A DNA stretch of 64,000 nucleotides from Amycolatopsis umgeniensis (GCF_014205155.1 NZ_JACHMX010000001.1:8804001-8868000); one strand, 5' to 3'. Positions 35,289 to 44,880 are shown, counted from the stretch's first letter. Translations and numbers: made by a program. Notes: generated by a model not told the origin, from the letters alone.

Positions 35289-36920
35289 TTGCCGAGATCC
35301 ACAAGGAGGCCGGTGCGCGGTTTCGCACTGGTAGGGGCACTCGTGGCCGGCGCCGCGTTGACCGGTGCGCCAGGAACGGCGGTCGCCGCCCAGGACGTCG
35401 GGACCTCCGCCGCCCAGGTCGGCGCGACGGCGTCGGTGAACTGGGGTGCCTGCACCGCGGACCAGATCCGTGGCGTTCCCGCCGACCAGGCGAAGTTCTA
35501 CAGCTGCGCGCGGTATCGCGTGCCGATCGACCACGACAACGCGGCGCTCGGCACCATCGACATCGCGATGCTGAAGCGGGCGGCGAAGACACCCGACAAG
35601 AAGATCGGCTCGCTGTTCCTCAACCCGGGCGGCCCCGGCGGCTCCGGGTTCCGGATGCCGATCGGCGCGGCGAACTACTTCCAGCCGCAGGTGCTGGACC
35701 GGTTCGACCTGATCGGTTTCGACCCGCGCGGGGTCGGGGCCAGCAACCCGCTCAAATGCTTCACCACGCAGGAGGACGCGAACGACGTCTTCGCCGCGCA
35801 GATCCCCGTGCCGCTGTCGCGGCAGGAGATCTCCGGAACGCTCGCGTCGTACCGCGATTACGGCCAGTTCTGCAAGAACAACGCGGGTGCGCTGCTGAAT
35901 CACATGTCCACCAAGGACGTCGTGCGTGACCTCGACAAGATGCGGGCGGGTGTCGGCGACCAGAAGCTGACCTTCGTCGGCTTCTCGTACGGGACCCTGA
36001 TCGGGTCGACGTACACGTCGATGTTCCCGAAGCAGAGCCGCGCGATCGTCATCGACGGCAACGTCGACCCGGCGCTGCGCACCAGCGACGGCGTGCAGTA
36101 CGACCGTGAGCGCGCTCGCGGGTTCGAGATCGCGCTGGACGCCTTCCTGCGCAAGTGCGGGCAGGTCGGGCCGAAGTGCTCGTTCAGCTCGGGCACGCCG
36201 CGGGAGAAGTTCGACGAGATCCGCACCTACCTGCGCCAGCAGCCGATCAAGCTGCCGGACGGGAGCAGTTACGACATCAACGCGTTCACCAGCACGGTTG
36301 CCGGGGTGCTGTACTCGCCGACGTCGTTCCCGCCGCTGGCCGACGACCTGCAGGCGCTGTACAACGTCGTTCACCCGCCGTCGGCGCAGACGCAGACGGC
36401 TCAGGCCGTCGAGCTGAAGGTGCTGCGGTCGGGCGCGAACGGCCGTGCGGACGCGGATCCGGACAGCCCGTACGTCGGCGACGACTCGTACTTCGCCGTG
36501 AACTGCTCGGACAAGAAGATCACGATCAAGCAGGAGAAGGTTCCCGAGATCGCCGCGAAGTGGGAGAAGGAATCGCCCACTTTCGGTCGCTACCAGGCCT
36601 TCTCCGATGTCGCGGGCTGCCCGGTGTGGCCCGCGAAGAAGCCGGACGTCTACCGCGGCCCGTGGCAGGCCAAGACCGACACCCCGGTGCTGGTCGTCGG
36701 CAACTACTACGACCCGGCGACCCAGTACCTGTTCTCGAAGCGGATGGCCAACCAGCTGGGCAACGCCCGGCTGCTGTCGGTCGACGCCTTCGGGCACTGC
36801 ATCCTGGGTGACTCGCTCGGGGTGGACAAGGTGACGGCCGACTACCTGATCGATCTGAAGGTCCCGGCCAACGGACAGGTGTTCCAGCCGAACGTGCAGC
36901 CGTTCGAAACCACTGCCTGA
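35289..36920 (+). CDS. Secreted tripeptidyl-aminopeptidase-type alpha/beta hydrolase (TAP family)
   Basis: 543 residues from the TTG at 35289, with GGGAGGAG a few bases upstream; the upstream open frame is not protein-like. A signal peptide (RRPVRGFALVGALVAGAALTG, then AVAAQD) precedes the mature enzyme. The hydrolase domain has NPGGPGGSGF (oxyanion), FDPRGVGASNP and the nucleophile GFSYGT. A C-terminal TAP-like domain has PVLVVGNYYDPATQ (Asp) and FGHCIL (His). Streptomyces relatives release tripeptides or short peptides outside the cell. The 132-base leader shows no other gene. Confidence 0.9.
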   Translation: MPRSTRRPVRGFALVGALVAGAALTGAPGTAVAAQDVGTSAAQVGATASVNWGACTADQIRGVPADQAKFYSCARYRVPIDHDNAALGTIDIAMLKRAAKTPDKKIGSLFLNPGGPGGSGFRMPIGAANYFQPQVLDRFDLIGFDPRGVGASNPLKCFTTQEDANDVFAAQIPVPLSRQEISGTLASYRDYGQFCKNNAGALLNHMSTKDVVRDLDKMRAGVGDQKLTFVGFSYGTLIGSTYTSMFPKQSRAIVIDGNVDPALRTSDGVQYDRERARGFEIALDAFLRKCGQVGPKCSFSSGTPREKFDEIRTYLRQQPIKLPDGSSYDINAFTSTVAGVLYSPTSFPPLADDLQALYNVVHPPSAQTQTAQAVELKVLRSGANGRADADPDSPYVGDDSYFAVNCSDKKITIKQEKVPEIAAKWEKESPTFGRYQAFSDVAGCPVWPAKKPDVYRGPWQAKTDTPVLVVGNYYDPATQYLFSKRMANQLGNARLLSVDAFGHCILGDSLGVDKVTADYLIDLKVPANGQVFQPNVQPFETTA

Positions 36921-36935
36921 ACCTCAGGCGCGTAA

Positions 36936-36986
36936 CCGTGAAGGCCACCTTCGGGACGATCACCGTCCTGGAGGTGGCCTTCACGG
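36936..36986. terminator. Hairpin after the secreted peptidase gene
   Basis: CCGTGAAGGCCACCT (36936-36950) and its exact complement (36972-36986), with an inner GGACG/CGTCC stem, make an almost continuous hairpin 16 bases beyond the stop. It belongs to the GTGAAGGCC family. Confidence 0.7.
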
Positions 36987-37010
36987 CGTTCGTCTCGGCA
37001 TCCTTGACCG

Positions 37011-37718
37011 ATGGATCCCGTCGGTACCGCTCGTACTCTGGCCGCCGCCCGCTTTCCCGGCGCACGGGCCGCGATCCTGGGCGGCAGTGCGAACACCGCG
37101 CACCGGACCTCGTTCTCGGATCTCGACATCGTCGTGTTCCTCGACGGCCCGCCCGCTCCGTTCCGCGAGACGACCGAGCACGACAGCCTGCCGGTGGAGT
37201 GGTTCTGCCACACCGCCGAGTCTTACGACGACTTTGTCGAGCGGGAGACGGCGAGCCGGCGCTCGCCCTTGCTGCATCTGTGCGGTGAAGGTGTCGTACT
37301 GCTCGACAGGGACGGGTTGGGGCACCGGACGAGGGAGGAAGCCCGGGCGCGGTTGCGTGCCGGGCCTCCTGTGCTTTCGCCGGCCGAGTTGGAAGATCGC
37401 CGCTACGGCCTCACCGGTCAAGTGGACGATCTCGCGGGAGCGGACGATCCCGACGAACTGGTCTTCATCGCCGACAGGCTGATGATCGCGGTGGCCGAGC
37501 TGATCCTCGCCGTGCGGCGGCGCTGGCGTTCGCACGGCAAATGGTTGTTCCGGCGCCTGCGCGAAGCGGACCCGCAGATCAGCCGGGACCTTCTGCTCGG
37601 CTACCGGCAGGTGGTGTGCCAGGGAGATCCCGCCTTGCTGCGGCAGGTGGCCACCGGAGTCCTCGACGACGTGGGTGGCCGTCTTAGTGAGGGCTATCGT
37701 CGAGCCGCTCCTCGCTAG
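37011..37718 (+). CDS. Nucleotidyltransferase-fold protein
   Basis: 235 residues. The DNA polymerase beta-type nucleotidyltransferase signature is present: LGGSANTAHRTSFSDLDIVVFLDG, with the GS loop and the DLD acidic pair that binds metal. A third acidic residue may be in HLCGEGVVLLDRDG. The C-terminal half is helical (KWLFRRLREADPQISRDLLLGYRQV), as in MNT/aminoglycoside-adenylyltransferase-like proteins. Substrate is unknown; it could modify a small molecule or a protein. No toxin/antitoxin partner is adjacent. The neighbouring darcynin gene is convergent with a one-base gap. Confidence 0.75.
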   Translation: MDPVGTARTLAAARFPGARAAILGGSANTAHRTSFSDLDIVVFLDGPPAPFRETTEHDSLPVEWFCHTAESYDDFVERETASRRSPLLHLCGEGVVLLDRDGLGHRTREEARARLRAGPPVLSPAELEDRRYGLTGQVDDLAGADDPDELVFIADRLMIAVAELILAVRRRWRSHGKWLFRRLREADPQISRDLLLGYRQVVCQGDPALLRQVATGVLDDVGGRLSEGYRRAAPR

Positions 37719-37719
37719 C

Positions 37720-38076
37720 TCACGCGTCGATACTCGCGTATGCGTTCAGACCGTAGTTCGTGGCGTACGCGTTCTCGACCCCGACCAGAAGGTCGACGAT
37801 CTCGAAGTACCTGTCCCAGAACGGCGTTTCGCGCAGAACCTCGATGAGAAGCTGGTACGAGTGGTGGTCGCGTGCCTCCCACACCCACACGTCCGTCACT
37901 CGAGCGGAGTAGAACTCGGTGTCGAAGAACCGGGACCGGACTCCCTTCACCTTGTTCTCGATCGCGGGCAGGATCTCGGTCGTGAAGGCCTTCACACGCT
38001 GCTCGACGGTGAGGCCGAGCCATTCGGGCGTGGTCTTCACGAGCATGAAGGCGGTCACTTCGGTGGTTTCGGACAT
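37720..38076 (-). CDS. Darcynin-family small protein
   Basis: 118 residues. The sequence [88 protein letters not shown] fits the darcynin family, a dimeric alpha/beta-barrel-like fold of unknown role. It is the last gene of a three-gene minus-strand set with an SDR and an MFS exporter (15- and 14-base gaps), probably controlled by the divergent LysR gene. GGAAGGAATCC gives the ribosome site. The context suggests handling of a small compound. Confidence 0.65.
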   Translation of the reverse strand: MSETTEVTAFMLVKTTPEWLGLTVEQRVKAFTTEILPAIENKVKGVRSRFFDTEFYSARVTDVWVWEARDHHSYQLLIEVLRETPFWDRYFEIVDLLVGVENAYATNYGLNAYASIDA

Positions 38077-38091
38077 GAGGATTCCTTCCTG

Positions 38092-38982
38092 TCAGGCGTA
38101 AGCGCCGGCTTCGATGTCTTCGACCAGGCTCGGTCCGAACGGGGTCCAGTTGAGGAGTTCGCGCGTGCGCGCGCTCGACGCGGACATGTCCAGGGCGAAG
38201 AACCGGCCGACGAAACCGAAGTGCTCACCCGCGTCTTCCGGCGCGATGGACGTCACCGGGACACCGAGCGTCCGTCCGACGGCTTCGGCGATTTCGCGGG
38301 TCGTGATGGCCTCTTCGTCGACGATGTGGAGCAGTGAGCCGGTGGGCGCGCCTTCGAGCCCCAGCCGGACGAGCCGTGCCGCGTCGGTGCGGTGCACGGC
38401 CGCCCAGGACGCGGTGCCGTCGCCGATGTAGCCCGAGACGCCGTGCTTGCGAGCGGCGGCGACGATGGAGGAGAGGAAACCGTGGTCGCCGACGCCGTGC
38501 ACCGAGGGTGCGAAGCGGGCGCTGATCACCCGCATGCCCTTCTCGGCGTACTCGAGGGCGAGGTTCTCACTGCCGCCGCGCATGGAGTCGGGGCCGAAGG
38601 CGGGGGAGGGGTCCGCCTCGGTGGCGGGCCGGCCCTGGGCCAGACCCGAGAGGGCCGAGGCGAGTACGAAGGGCCGGCCGGTTCCGGTCAGCGCGCCGGC
38701 GATGGTCTCGACGGCGGCCCGTTCGGTCCGGTTGGACATGGCCAGGTTGGCCCAGTCGTGCTTGTTCGCCAGGTGGATGACGCCCTCGGCCTGTTCGGTG
38801 CCGGCACGGATGCCGTCGAGATCGTCGAGGTCGCCGCGGCGGACGCGGGCGCCCTTCCCTTCCAGGGCGGCGGCGGAGGCGTCCGAGCGGGCGAGACCGG
38901 TGACCTCGTGGCCGGCGTCGAGCAACTCGTCCACGATGGCCGAGCCGATCCAGCCGGTGGCTCCGGTGACGAAAACGTGCAT
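38092..38982 (-). CDS. NAD(P)-dependent epimerase/dehydratase family protein (atypical SDR)
   Basis: 296 residues from the ATG at 38982, with AGAAGGAG upstream. The Rossmann motif VTGATGWIG stands at the very N-terminus, followed by LARSDASAAALEGKGARVRRGDLDDLDGI, typical of extended SDRs of the NAD-dependent epimerase type. The YxxxK position appears changed to LALEYAEKGM, so the Tyr and Lys may be YAEK. Substrate is unknown. Operon with MFS (upstream) and darcynin (downstream). Confidence 0.82.
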   Translation of the reverse strand: MHVFVTGATGWIGSAIVDELLDAGHEVTGLARSDASAAALEGKGARVRRGDLDDLDGIRAGTEQAEGVIHLANKHDWANLAMSNRTERAAVETIAGALTGTGRPFVLASALSGLAQGRPATEADPSPAFGPDSMRGGSENLALEYAEKGMRVISARFAPSVHGVGDHGFLSSIVAAARKHGVSGYIGDGTASWAAVHRTDAARLVRLGLEGAPTGSLLHIVDEEAITTREIAEAVGRTLGVPVTSIAPEDAGEHFGFVGRFFALDMSASSARTRELLNWTPFGPSLVEDIEAGAYA

Positions 38983-38996
38983 GGAAAATGCTCCTT

Positions 38997-40511
38997 CTAC
39001 TGGTTCCCGCGGGTGCGGGAAAGACGTGATTGCAGGACGACGAGCGCGCCGAAGACGAGGACGCTCACGCCGATCACCCGCAGGGCCGTGCTCGTGCCGG
39101 TGACGAACGCGGAGATCACTTCGGGGGCGCGGTCGGGAGTGGTGACGGCGAGGGCCTGCGCCACCGTGTGCGGATCGTGGTTCGCGCGGATGTCCGGCGG
39201 GAGCGCGTCGACGAACCGTCCGGTGAGGACGGTGCCGATGACCGCGACGCCGAGCGCGCTGCCGAATTCGCGCGTGGTGGCCTGCAGCCCGGCGCCGACA
39301 CCGGCCTGCGCCGGGGGCAGCGAACCGGAGATGGCGGCGGACAGCGTCGGAAGGGCCAGCGTGACACCGATACCGGTCACCACGAGCCAAGCCGCGTAGA
39401 CGAAGTACGGCGTCGATGCGTCGTTTGTGGACAGTCCGACGAGGCCGCCGCCACCGAAGGCGAACGCGATGGCGATGGTCGCGTCGACACCGACGCGCTG
39501 GACGAGCCGCCCCACATGCCGTGCGCCGAGGATGACCGGAATGGTCATCGGGATGATCCCGAGCCCGGTCATCAGCACGCTGAATCCCTTGCCGTACTGG
39601 AGGAACGACGCGTTGACGTAGAACAGCGCGAACATCCCGAAGAAGATCGCGGTCATACCGAGGCACGCGCTGCGCAGCGCGGGGACGCGGAACAACCGGG
39701 GATCGAGCAGCGGGTGCTCGGCCTTCAGTTCCACGAACGTCCACAAGGCGAACAGCACGATGGCGCCGGCGAACCCGGTCAGGACGATCGGGCTGCCCCA
39801 GCCCGCTTCGGGGCCTTCGACGATGCCCAGCAGCAGCGCGATCGTCGCGCCGACGAGCAGTACGGCGCCGAGCAGGCTGAGCGGGCGATCGTGCCGGGGT
39901 GAAACCGGCGCGATCCGGGCGACCCACGCGGCGAGCACCAAGGAGAGCGGTACCGCGGCCGCGAACAGCCAGCGCCACGATCCGCCGGACAGCACCGCGC
40001 CGCCGCCGACATTGCCGACGACACCGCCGATCCCGGTCATCGAAGCCCAGGTCGCGATGGTCACGCCCTTGCGCTCGGCGGGTACGGCGTGCAGCAGGAC
40101 GGCGAGCGTGTTGGGCAGTACGGCGGCGGCCCCGATCCCCGTGATCGCCCGGCCCGCCAGCAGGACGGGCACGTCCGGCGCGACAGCCGACAGCAGCGCG
40201 CCGACGGCGAACAGCACCAGGCCTGCGAGCAGGACACCCTTGCGGCCGAAGCGATCGCCCGCGGCGCCGCCGGGGATCACGAGACAGGCGAAGAAAACGA
40301 CGTAGGTGTCGACGATCCAGATCAGTGCCGAGGCGGACGGGCGCAGGTCGCTCGCGGCCAGCATCGGGACCGCGAGATTGATCGAGGCGACCATGCCGAC
40401 GACCAGGACGACGGAGGCGCACATGACGGCCAGCAGGCCGCGGCCCGAGACCGGGCGGCTCGCGGCGGCCTGGGGTTCGTCGCGGAGGTGAAGTCGAAGT
40501 GGCATGTCCAT
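38997..40511 (-). CDS. MFS transporter, 14-helix DHA2/EmrB-QacA type
   Basis: 504 residues if started at the ATG at 40511; a second ATG two codons later is possible. The sequence has the length and helix number of 14-TM drug:H+ antiporters. Motif A is GDRFGRKGVLLAG, and the export-type motif C-like stretch MTGIGGVVGNVGGGAVLSG is present. It is most likely an exporter of a toxic compound or antibiotic. It leads an operon with an SDR and a darcynin gene and is divergent from a LysR gene, a frequent layout for inducible efflux or detoxification. Inverted repeats in the shared promoter support regulation by that LysR. Confidence 0.88.
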   Translation of the reverse strand: MDMPLRLHLRDEPQAAASRPVSGRGLLAVMCASVVLVVGMVASINLAVPMLAASDLRPSASALIWIVDTYVVFFACLVIPGGAAGDRFGRKGVLLAGLVLFAVGALLSAVAPDVPVLLAGRAITGIGAAAVLPNTLAVLLHAVPAERKGVTIATWASMTGIGGVVGNVGGGAVLSGGSWRWLFAAAVPLSLVLAAWVARIAPVSPRHDRPLSLLGAVLLVGATIALLLGIVEGPEAGWGSPIVLTGFAGAIVLFALWTFVELKAEHPLLDPRLFRVPALRSACLGMTAIFFGMFALFYVNASFLQYGKGFSVLMTGLGIIPMTIPVILGARHVGRLVQRVGVDATIAIAFAFGGGGLVGLSTNDASTPYFVYAAWLVVTGIGVTLALPTLSAAISGSLPPAQAGVGAGLQATTREFGSALGVAVIGTVLTGRFVDALPPDIRANHDPHTVAQALAVTTPDRAPEVISAFVTGTSTALRVIGVSVLVFGALVVLQSRLSRTRGNQ

Positions 40512-40543
40512 GACGCTATGGACCAGCGGGTACATCGTGCCAC

Positions 40544-40580
40544 GCAACTTTGACAAGGGATAGTTGCGTACGATGCAACT
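40544..40580. promoter_or_regulatory. Candidate LysR operator in the MFS/lysR divergent promoter
   Basis: AGTTGC-N7-GCAACT (40562-40580) is an exact inverted repeat ending at the lysR ATG. A third GCAACT stands at 40544-40549 and the longer block CATCGT...CGCAACT (40534-40549) is the inverse of AGTTGCG.ACGATG. Three half-sites in a 70-base promoter are typical for LysR regulators. Confidence 0.55.
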
Positions 40581-41477
40581 ATGGCTGATCAGCTGGACCT
40601 GAACCTGTTGCGGGTGTTCGACGCGCTGATGCAGGACGGCAGCGTGACCGCGGCGGCCGAGCGCCTGCACCTGTCGATCCCGGCGGCGAGCCGGGCCTTG
40701 GGCCGGTTGCGGCGCGCGATGGGGGATCCGATCCTGGTCCGCGCCGGCCGGGGGATGGTGCCGACGCCGTTCGCGCTCCGGACCGCGCCGCGCGTGCGGT
40801 CGCTGCTCGACGAGGCGTCGGCGCTGATCAGCGCCGACCGTGACCTCTCGATCGGCGGTCTCGAGCGCACGTTCACCATCCGCATCAACGACGGCGTCGC
40901 CGCGACACTGGCGACGGCGGCCGTGGAGGCGACCGCCGCCGTCGCGCCGGGTGTCGTCCTGCGCTTCGTCGGGGAGGGCGCGGAGAGCGCCGAGGCGCTG
41001 CGAGACGGTTCTGTCGATCTGGACATCGGTGCCGGCGACCTCGCCGCCCCGGACATCCGCTCGATGCTGCTGTACCACGAACGAGTGGTCGCGATCGTCC
41101 GCGCGGACGGCCCGCTCGGCCGGGTCCGCCGCCCGACACTGGCGCAGCTTTGCCGCCATCCCCACGTTTCCGCGTCCCGCCGCGGCCGGGTCAGGGGCCC
41201 GCTCGACGACGTGCTCGAAGCCGCCGGTCTCCACCGGAAGGTCGCGGCGACCGTTCCCACGTCCGCGGTCGCCGCGTTCCTGGTCGCGTCGAGTGACTAC
41301 ATCGGACTCGCGCCCCAGCGGCTCGCCGAGCAGTACGGCCGTTCGCTCGGCATCCGCTGGTTCCCGATCCCCGCCGATCTCCCGGAGATCGAGGTGCGCC
41401 TGCTCTGGCACGCCCGGCTCGACGCCGATCCCGCCCAGCGCTGGCTGCGCGAGACGATCCGCGACGCGCTGTCCTAG
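40581..41477 (+). CDS. LysR-family transcriptional regulator
   Basis: 298 residues. The winged helix-turn-helix is at 5-65 (LDLNLLRVFDALMQDGSVTAAAERLHLSIPAASRALGRLRRAMGDPILVRAGRGM), a NodD/SyrM-like style of LysR. The effector domain continues to the end (RSMLLYHERVVAIVRADGPL, VAAFLVASSDYIGLAPQRLAEQYG). It likely controls the divergent MFS-SDR-darcynin operon through the repeats next to its own start. Inducer unknown. Confidence 0.88.
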   Translation: MADQLDLNLLRVFDALMQDGSVTAAAERLHLSIPAASRALGRLRRAMGDPILVRAGRGMVPTPFALRTAPRVRSLLDEASALISADRDLSIGGLERTFTIRINDGVAATLATAAVEATAAVAPGVVLRFVGEGAESAEALRDGSVDLDIGAGDLAAPDIRSMLLYHERVVAIVRADGPLGRVRRPTLAQLCRHPHVSASRRGRVRGPLDDVLEAAGLHRKVAATVPTSAVAAFLVASSDYIGLAPQRLAEQYGRSLGIRWFPIPADLPEIEVRLLWHARLDADPAQRWLRETIRDALS

Positions 41478-41638
41478 CGGAATCCTGTCCACTCACCTGA
41501 CTCGCCGCGAGTCCCAATGGGGGTACCCGGCGGCGAGGTGTGATGGGACGATCTTCCACCAGTCGCACCCCGCACCTCGGATTTCGCTCGGCTCCAGCTC
41601 GTCGGATGACAACGTTGTCGCTCGGAGAGGAAAGCCTG

Positions 41639-44350
41639 ATGCCCCTGTTTCGGAGATTGAGACGATCATTCCCGGTGGCCGTCACGGCCCTGCTGGTGGC
41701 GACGGGCGCCACCGCGCTCGACGGCACCGCCTCGGCCGAGGCGCTGAACCTCACCCAGTACGTCAATCCGTTCATCGGGACGGACGACAGCAACTCCCCG
41801 AACCCGGTCCCGGGCGGCGCGGGCGGCAGCACCTATCCGGGGGCGACCGTCCCGTTCGGAATGACGCAGTTCAGCCCGGACACGCCGACGGCGTCGCCGT
41901 CGGGCTACCGGTCGAGTGACACGAGCATCCAGGAGTTCAGCCTCACGCATTTCAACGGGGCGGGCTGCCCCAACAACGAGGACCTCGGAATCCTGCCTGT
42001 CACCGGGACCCTGAACTCCTCCCCGGGCACGAACTGGACCGGTTACGCCGGTTCGTACACGAAGGCCGATGAAAGCGCGGCACCCGGCTACTACAAGAAC
42101 CGGTTGAACACCTACGGCACCGACGTCGAACTGACCGCGACCAAACGGACCGGGTTCATGCGGCTCAGCTATCCGAACACCACCAGCGCCCGGGTCCTGA
42201 TCAACTCCAGCCGGAGTGCCACCGGCAACCGCGGTGGTTCGCTGTCGATCAGCGGGAGCCAGGTGACCGGCACCTTCACCGGCGGCGGGTTCTGCGGTTC
42301 CTCGAAGACCTACCCGCTGTACTACGCCATCCAGTTCGACCGCGCGCCGAGCGGGTTCGGCACGTGGCTCGGCGGCACGATCTCGGCAGGGTCCGCGAAC
42401 GTCAGCGGTGTGAACTCCGGCGGCTACCTGACCTTCGACACGTCCGGCAATTCGTTGGTACAGCTCAAAGTCGGTGTCTCGTTCGTGAGTGTCGCGGGCG
42501 CACAGGCGAATCTCGCGGCGGAGAGCCCGGGCTTCGACTTCGCCGCTCGCCGCGCCGCCGCCGACACGGCCTGGAACGACCTCCTCAACCGGGTCCAGGT
42601 GACCGGCGGGGCGGCCGCCGACCTGCAGAAGTTCTATACCGCGCTGTATCGCGTTTTCCAGAACCCGAACGTCGCCAGTGACGTCAACGGGCAATACCGC
42701 GGGTTCGACCAGACGATCCGGACGGCGAACCATCCGGTCTACCAGAACTACTCCGGCTGGGACATCTACCGGTCCTGGGCGGCGCTCATCGCGCTGCTCG
42801 CCCCGGCGGAGGCGAGTGACATCGCGAAATCGATGGTCCTCGACGGACAACAGGGCGGACTGCTGCCGAAGTGGTCGCACAACAGCAACGAGCATTTCGT
42901 GATGACGGGCGATCCCGGGCCGATCGTCGTGTCGAGCATGTACGCGTTCGGTGCCCGCGGCTTCGACACGGCGGCGGCGCTCGCGTTGATGGACAAGGCT
43001 TCCAACGGCGGGACGACGCAGGGGCAGCCGATCCGCGGCAGGCAGTCCGGCTACGTCAGCCGCAACTACATCACGGAGGACCCGTCCGACTCGCTGGAGT
43101 ACTCGGCCTCCGACTTCGCCGTCGCCCAGTTCGCAAAAGCCTTGGGGGACAACGGGAAGTACTCCACCTATATGACACGCGCGCAGTGGTGGCGCAACGT
43201 GTTCGGCACCGAGTCCGGGTACGTCCACCGGCGTAACGCCGACGGAAGCTGGCCATGGCCGTTGAACCCGGCGAGCCCCGACGGTTACACCGAAGGCAAC
43301 GCCGCGCAGTACACCTGGATGGTGCCGTACAACTATCAGGCGCTGATCAACCTGATGGGTGGCCCGAAGACGGCCGTGCAGCGGCTGGACCACCACTTCA
43401 CCCAGCTCAACGGCGGACTGAGCCTGCCGTACTTCTACATCGGGAACGAACCGGAACACGGTGTCCCGTGGGCGTATCACTACGCGGCCTATCCCCAGGG
43501 CACGAGCGCGGCGGTGCGGCGTGTGATGAACGAGTCGTTCACCACCGGTCCCGGTGGCCTGCCCGGTAACGACGACCTCGGCGCCACTTCGGCGTGGTAC
43601 GTCTGGTCCGCGCTCGGCATGTACCCGCCGACACCGGGCGCGGATGTGCTGGCGTTGCACGGTCCGCTGTTCCCGGCGGTCACGATCACACGTCCGGGTG
43701 GCACGGTGCGCATCAACGGCACGGGTGCCGGGCAAGGCGCGCAGCACGTGCAGAACTTCAGCCTCAACGGCTCCGGGACCAGCCGGAGCTGGCTGCGGTA
43801 CGGGGACATCGCGGGTAACGCGACGCTGAACTTCACCATGGGCGCGTCACCGAGCGCTTGGGGAACGAACGCCGCGGATGTCCCGCCGTCCTACAACGAC
43901 GGTTTCACCCCGCCGCCCGCGGCGCCGGACCTGGGCACGAACCTCGCGCTCGGCAAACCGGCCTCGGGTTCGGCGGGCTGCAACGGCAACGAAGGTCCCG
44001 CCAAGGCGTTCGACGGTTCGCTGGCGAACAACAGCAAGTGGTGCTCGCTCGCGTCGGGTACGAAGGTCCTCCAGGTCGACCTCGGGTCCACGCAGAACGT
44101 GTCGTCGTTCGTGCTGAAACACGCGGGACTCGGTGGCGAGACGACCGGGTGGAACACCGGCGCGTTCGCTATCCAGACGTCACTCGACGGGACGAACTGG
44201 ACGACGGCGGCGAACGTGAGCAACGCGCGCTCCAGCCGGACCTACCATCCGGTGAGCCAGCGGTCGGCGCGCTACGTCCGGGTGAACGTCACCACCCCGG
44301 CGAACGACGGGAACGGCGCGGCGAGGATCTACGAATTCGAGGTCTATTGA
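41639..44350 (+). CDS. Secreted GH92 alpha-1,2-mannosidase with C-terminal F5/8-type (CBM32) domain
   Basis: 903 residues from the ATG at 41639, with GAGAGGAAAG upstream. Signal peptide: RRLRRSFPVAVTALLVATGATALDGTASA. The GH92 catalytic region spans roughly 40-740: YVNPFIGTDDSNSPNPVPGG, YPGATVPFGMTQFSPDT, FSLTHFNGAGCPNNED, GWDIYRSWAALIALLAP, GYTEGNAAQYTWMVPYN, GNEPEHGVPWAYHYA, GLPGNDDLGATSAWYVWSALGMYP. Residues from about 765 form a discoidin/F5-8C domain (NLALGKPASGSAGCNGNEGPAKAFDG ... ARYVRVNV) that binds sugar. GH92 enzymes are Ca2+-dependent exo-mannosidases acting on mannan or N-glycans; the target is probably fungal or plant material in soil (inference). Confidence 0.93.
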   Translation: MPLFRRLRRSFPVAVTALLVATGATALDGTASAEALNLTQYVNPFIGTDDSNSPNPVPGGAGGSTYPGATVPFGMTQFSPDTPTASPSGYRSSDTSIQEFSLTHFNGAGCPNNEDLGILPVTGTLNSSPGTNWTGYAGSYTKADESAAPGYYKNRLNTYGTDVELTATKRTGFMRLSYPNTTSARVLINSSRSATGNRGGSLSISGSQVTGTFTGGGFCGSSKTYPLYYAIQFDRAPSGFGTWLGGTISAGSANVSGVNSGGYLTFDTSGNSLVQLKVGVSFVSVAGAQANLAAESPGFDFAARRAAADTAWNDLLNRVQVTGGAAADLQKFYTALYRVFQNPNVASDVNGQYRGFDQTIRTANHPVYQNYSGWDIYRSWAALIALLAPAEASDIAKSMVLDGQQGGLLPKWSHNSNEHFVMTGDPGPIVVSSMYAFGARGFDTAAALALMDKASNGGTTQGQPIRGRQSGYVSRNYITEDPSDSLEYSASDFAVAQFAKALGDNGKYSTYMTRAQWWRNVFGTESGYVHRRNADGSWPWPLNPASPDGYTEGNAAQYTWMVPYNYQALINLMGGPKTAVQRLDHHFTQLNGGLSLPYFYIGNEPEHGVPWAYHYAAYPQGTSAAVRRVMNESFTTGPGGLPGNDDLGATSAWYVWSALGMYPPTPGADVLALHGPLFPAVTITRPGGTVRINGTGAGQGAQHVQNFSLNGSGTSRSWLRYGDIAGNATLNFTMGASPSAWGTNAADVPPSYNDGFTPPPAAPDLGTNLALGKPASGSAGCNGNEGPAKAFDGSLANNSKWCSLASGTKVLQVDLGSTQNVSSFVLKHAGLGGETTGWNTGAFAIQTSLDGTNWTTAANVSNARSSRTYHPVSQRSARYVRVNVTTPANDGNGAARIYEFEVY

Positions 44351-44368
44351 GGGTTGAGGCAAAGGTGC

Positions 44369-44430
44369 CAGGCCGGGTCGGGTGGGTCGTCGCGTTGTGA
44401 CGGACCGATAGTTGCCCACCCACTGGCCTG
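44369..44430. terminator. Hairpin after the GH92 gene
   Basis: CAGGCC (44369-44374) and GGGTGGG (44380-44386) pair with CCCACCC (44415-44421) and GGCCTG (44425-44430) in order, giving an interrupted stem 18 bases beyond the stop. Confidence 0.5.
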
Positions 44431-44437
44431 ATGCGGG

Positions 44438-44486
44438 CGAGCGGGGAAGATTCGGGACGTTCAACGGCCGGAATCTTCCCCGCTCG
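44438..44486. terminator. Perfect 16-bp hairpin in the gap before mgtC
   Basis: CGAGCGGGGAAGATTC (44438-44453) is exactly complementary to 44471-44486. It may be a second terminator for the GH92 gene. The surrounding 44351-44880 region has no convincing coding frame. Confidence 0.6.
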
Positions 44487-44668
44487 ACAGTGCCGGGGGC
44501 CGGAACACCTCATCGACACTTGCCGAACCGGCACCCTCGTGCAGGCCCGATGGTTGGGGGATCCTCCACACTCGACCGTGCCGCTAATGACAAATGCCCG
44601 TCCGCTCTAACGCGACCAACCACTCAGACCGCCTGCACCTCACCCGGCACGCGAAGCCACGGGAAGGA

Positions 44669-44721
44669 GTTGCGAACGCCACTTTCACAACCTTCAGCGT
44701 TGCGAAAGTGGCGTTCGCAAC
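44669..44721. repeat. Perfect 18-bp inverted repeat in the GH92-mgtC gap
   Basis: GTTGCGAACGCCACTTTC (44669-44686) and its exact complement (44704-44721) enclose 17 bases. It lies 160 bases before the presumed mgtC leader and is not close behind any stop codon, so terminator is only one reading. Confidence 0.6.
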
Positions 44722-44880
44722 GCACCCGCAGCCCACCCAAGGCCAAGACACGTTCGCCTTATCCCTCGCTGAACCGCCTGTGTGAGCCCTTCCACGTGGG
44801 GGTGGCCGGACGGCCGTCCGGTGGTACAGTCCCGAAGGTTGATCAACACCGTTCGAGTACGAAAGCGAGGTGAGCGGCAC

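Noticed and set aside
44351..44880. Small genes in the gap before mgtC (frames of 60 to 150 codons)
   Set aside because: They run through perfect hairpins, lack ribosome sites and have unlikely composition; treated as non-coding except the tentative leader peptide.
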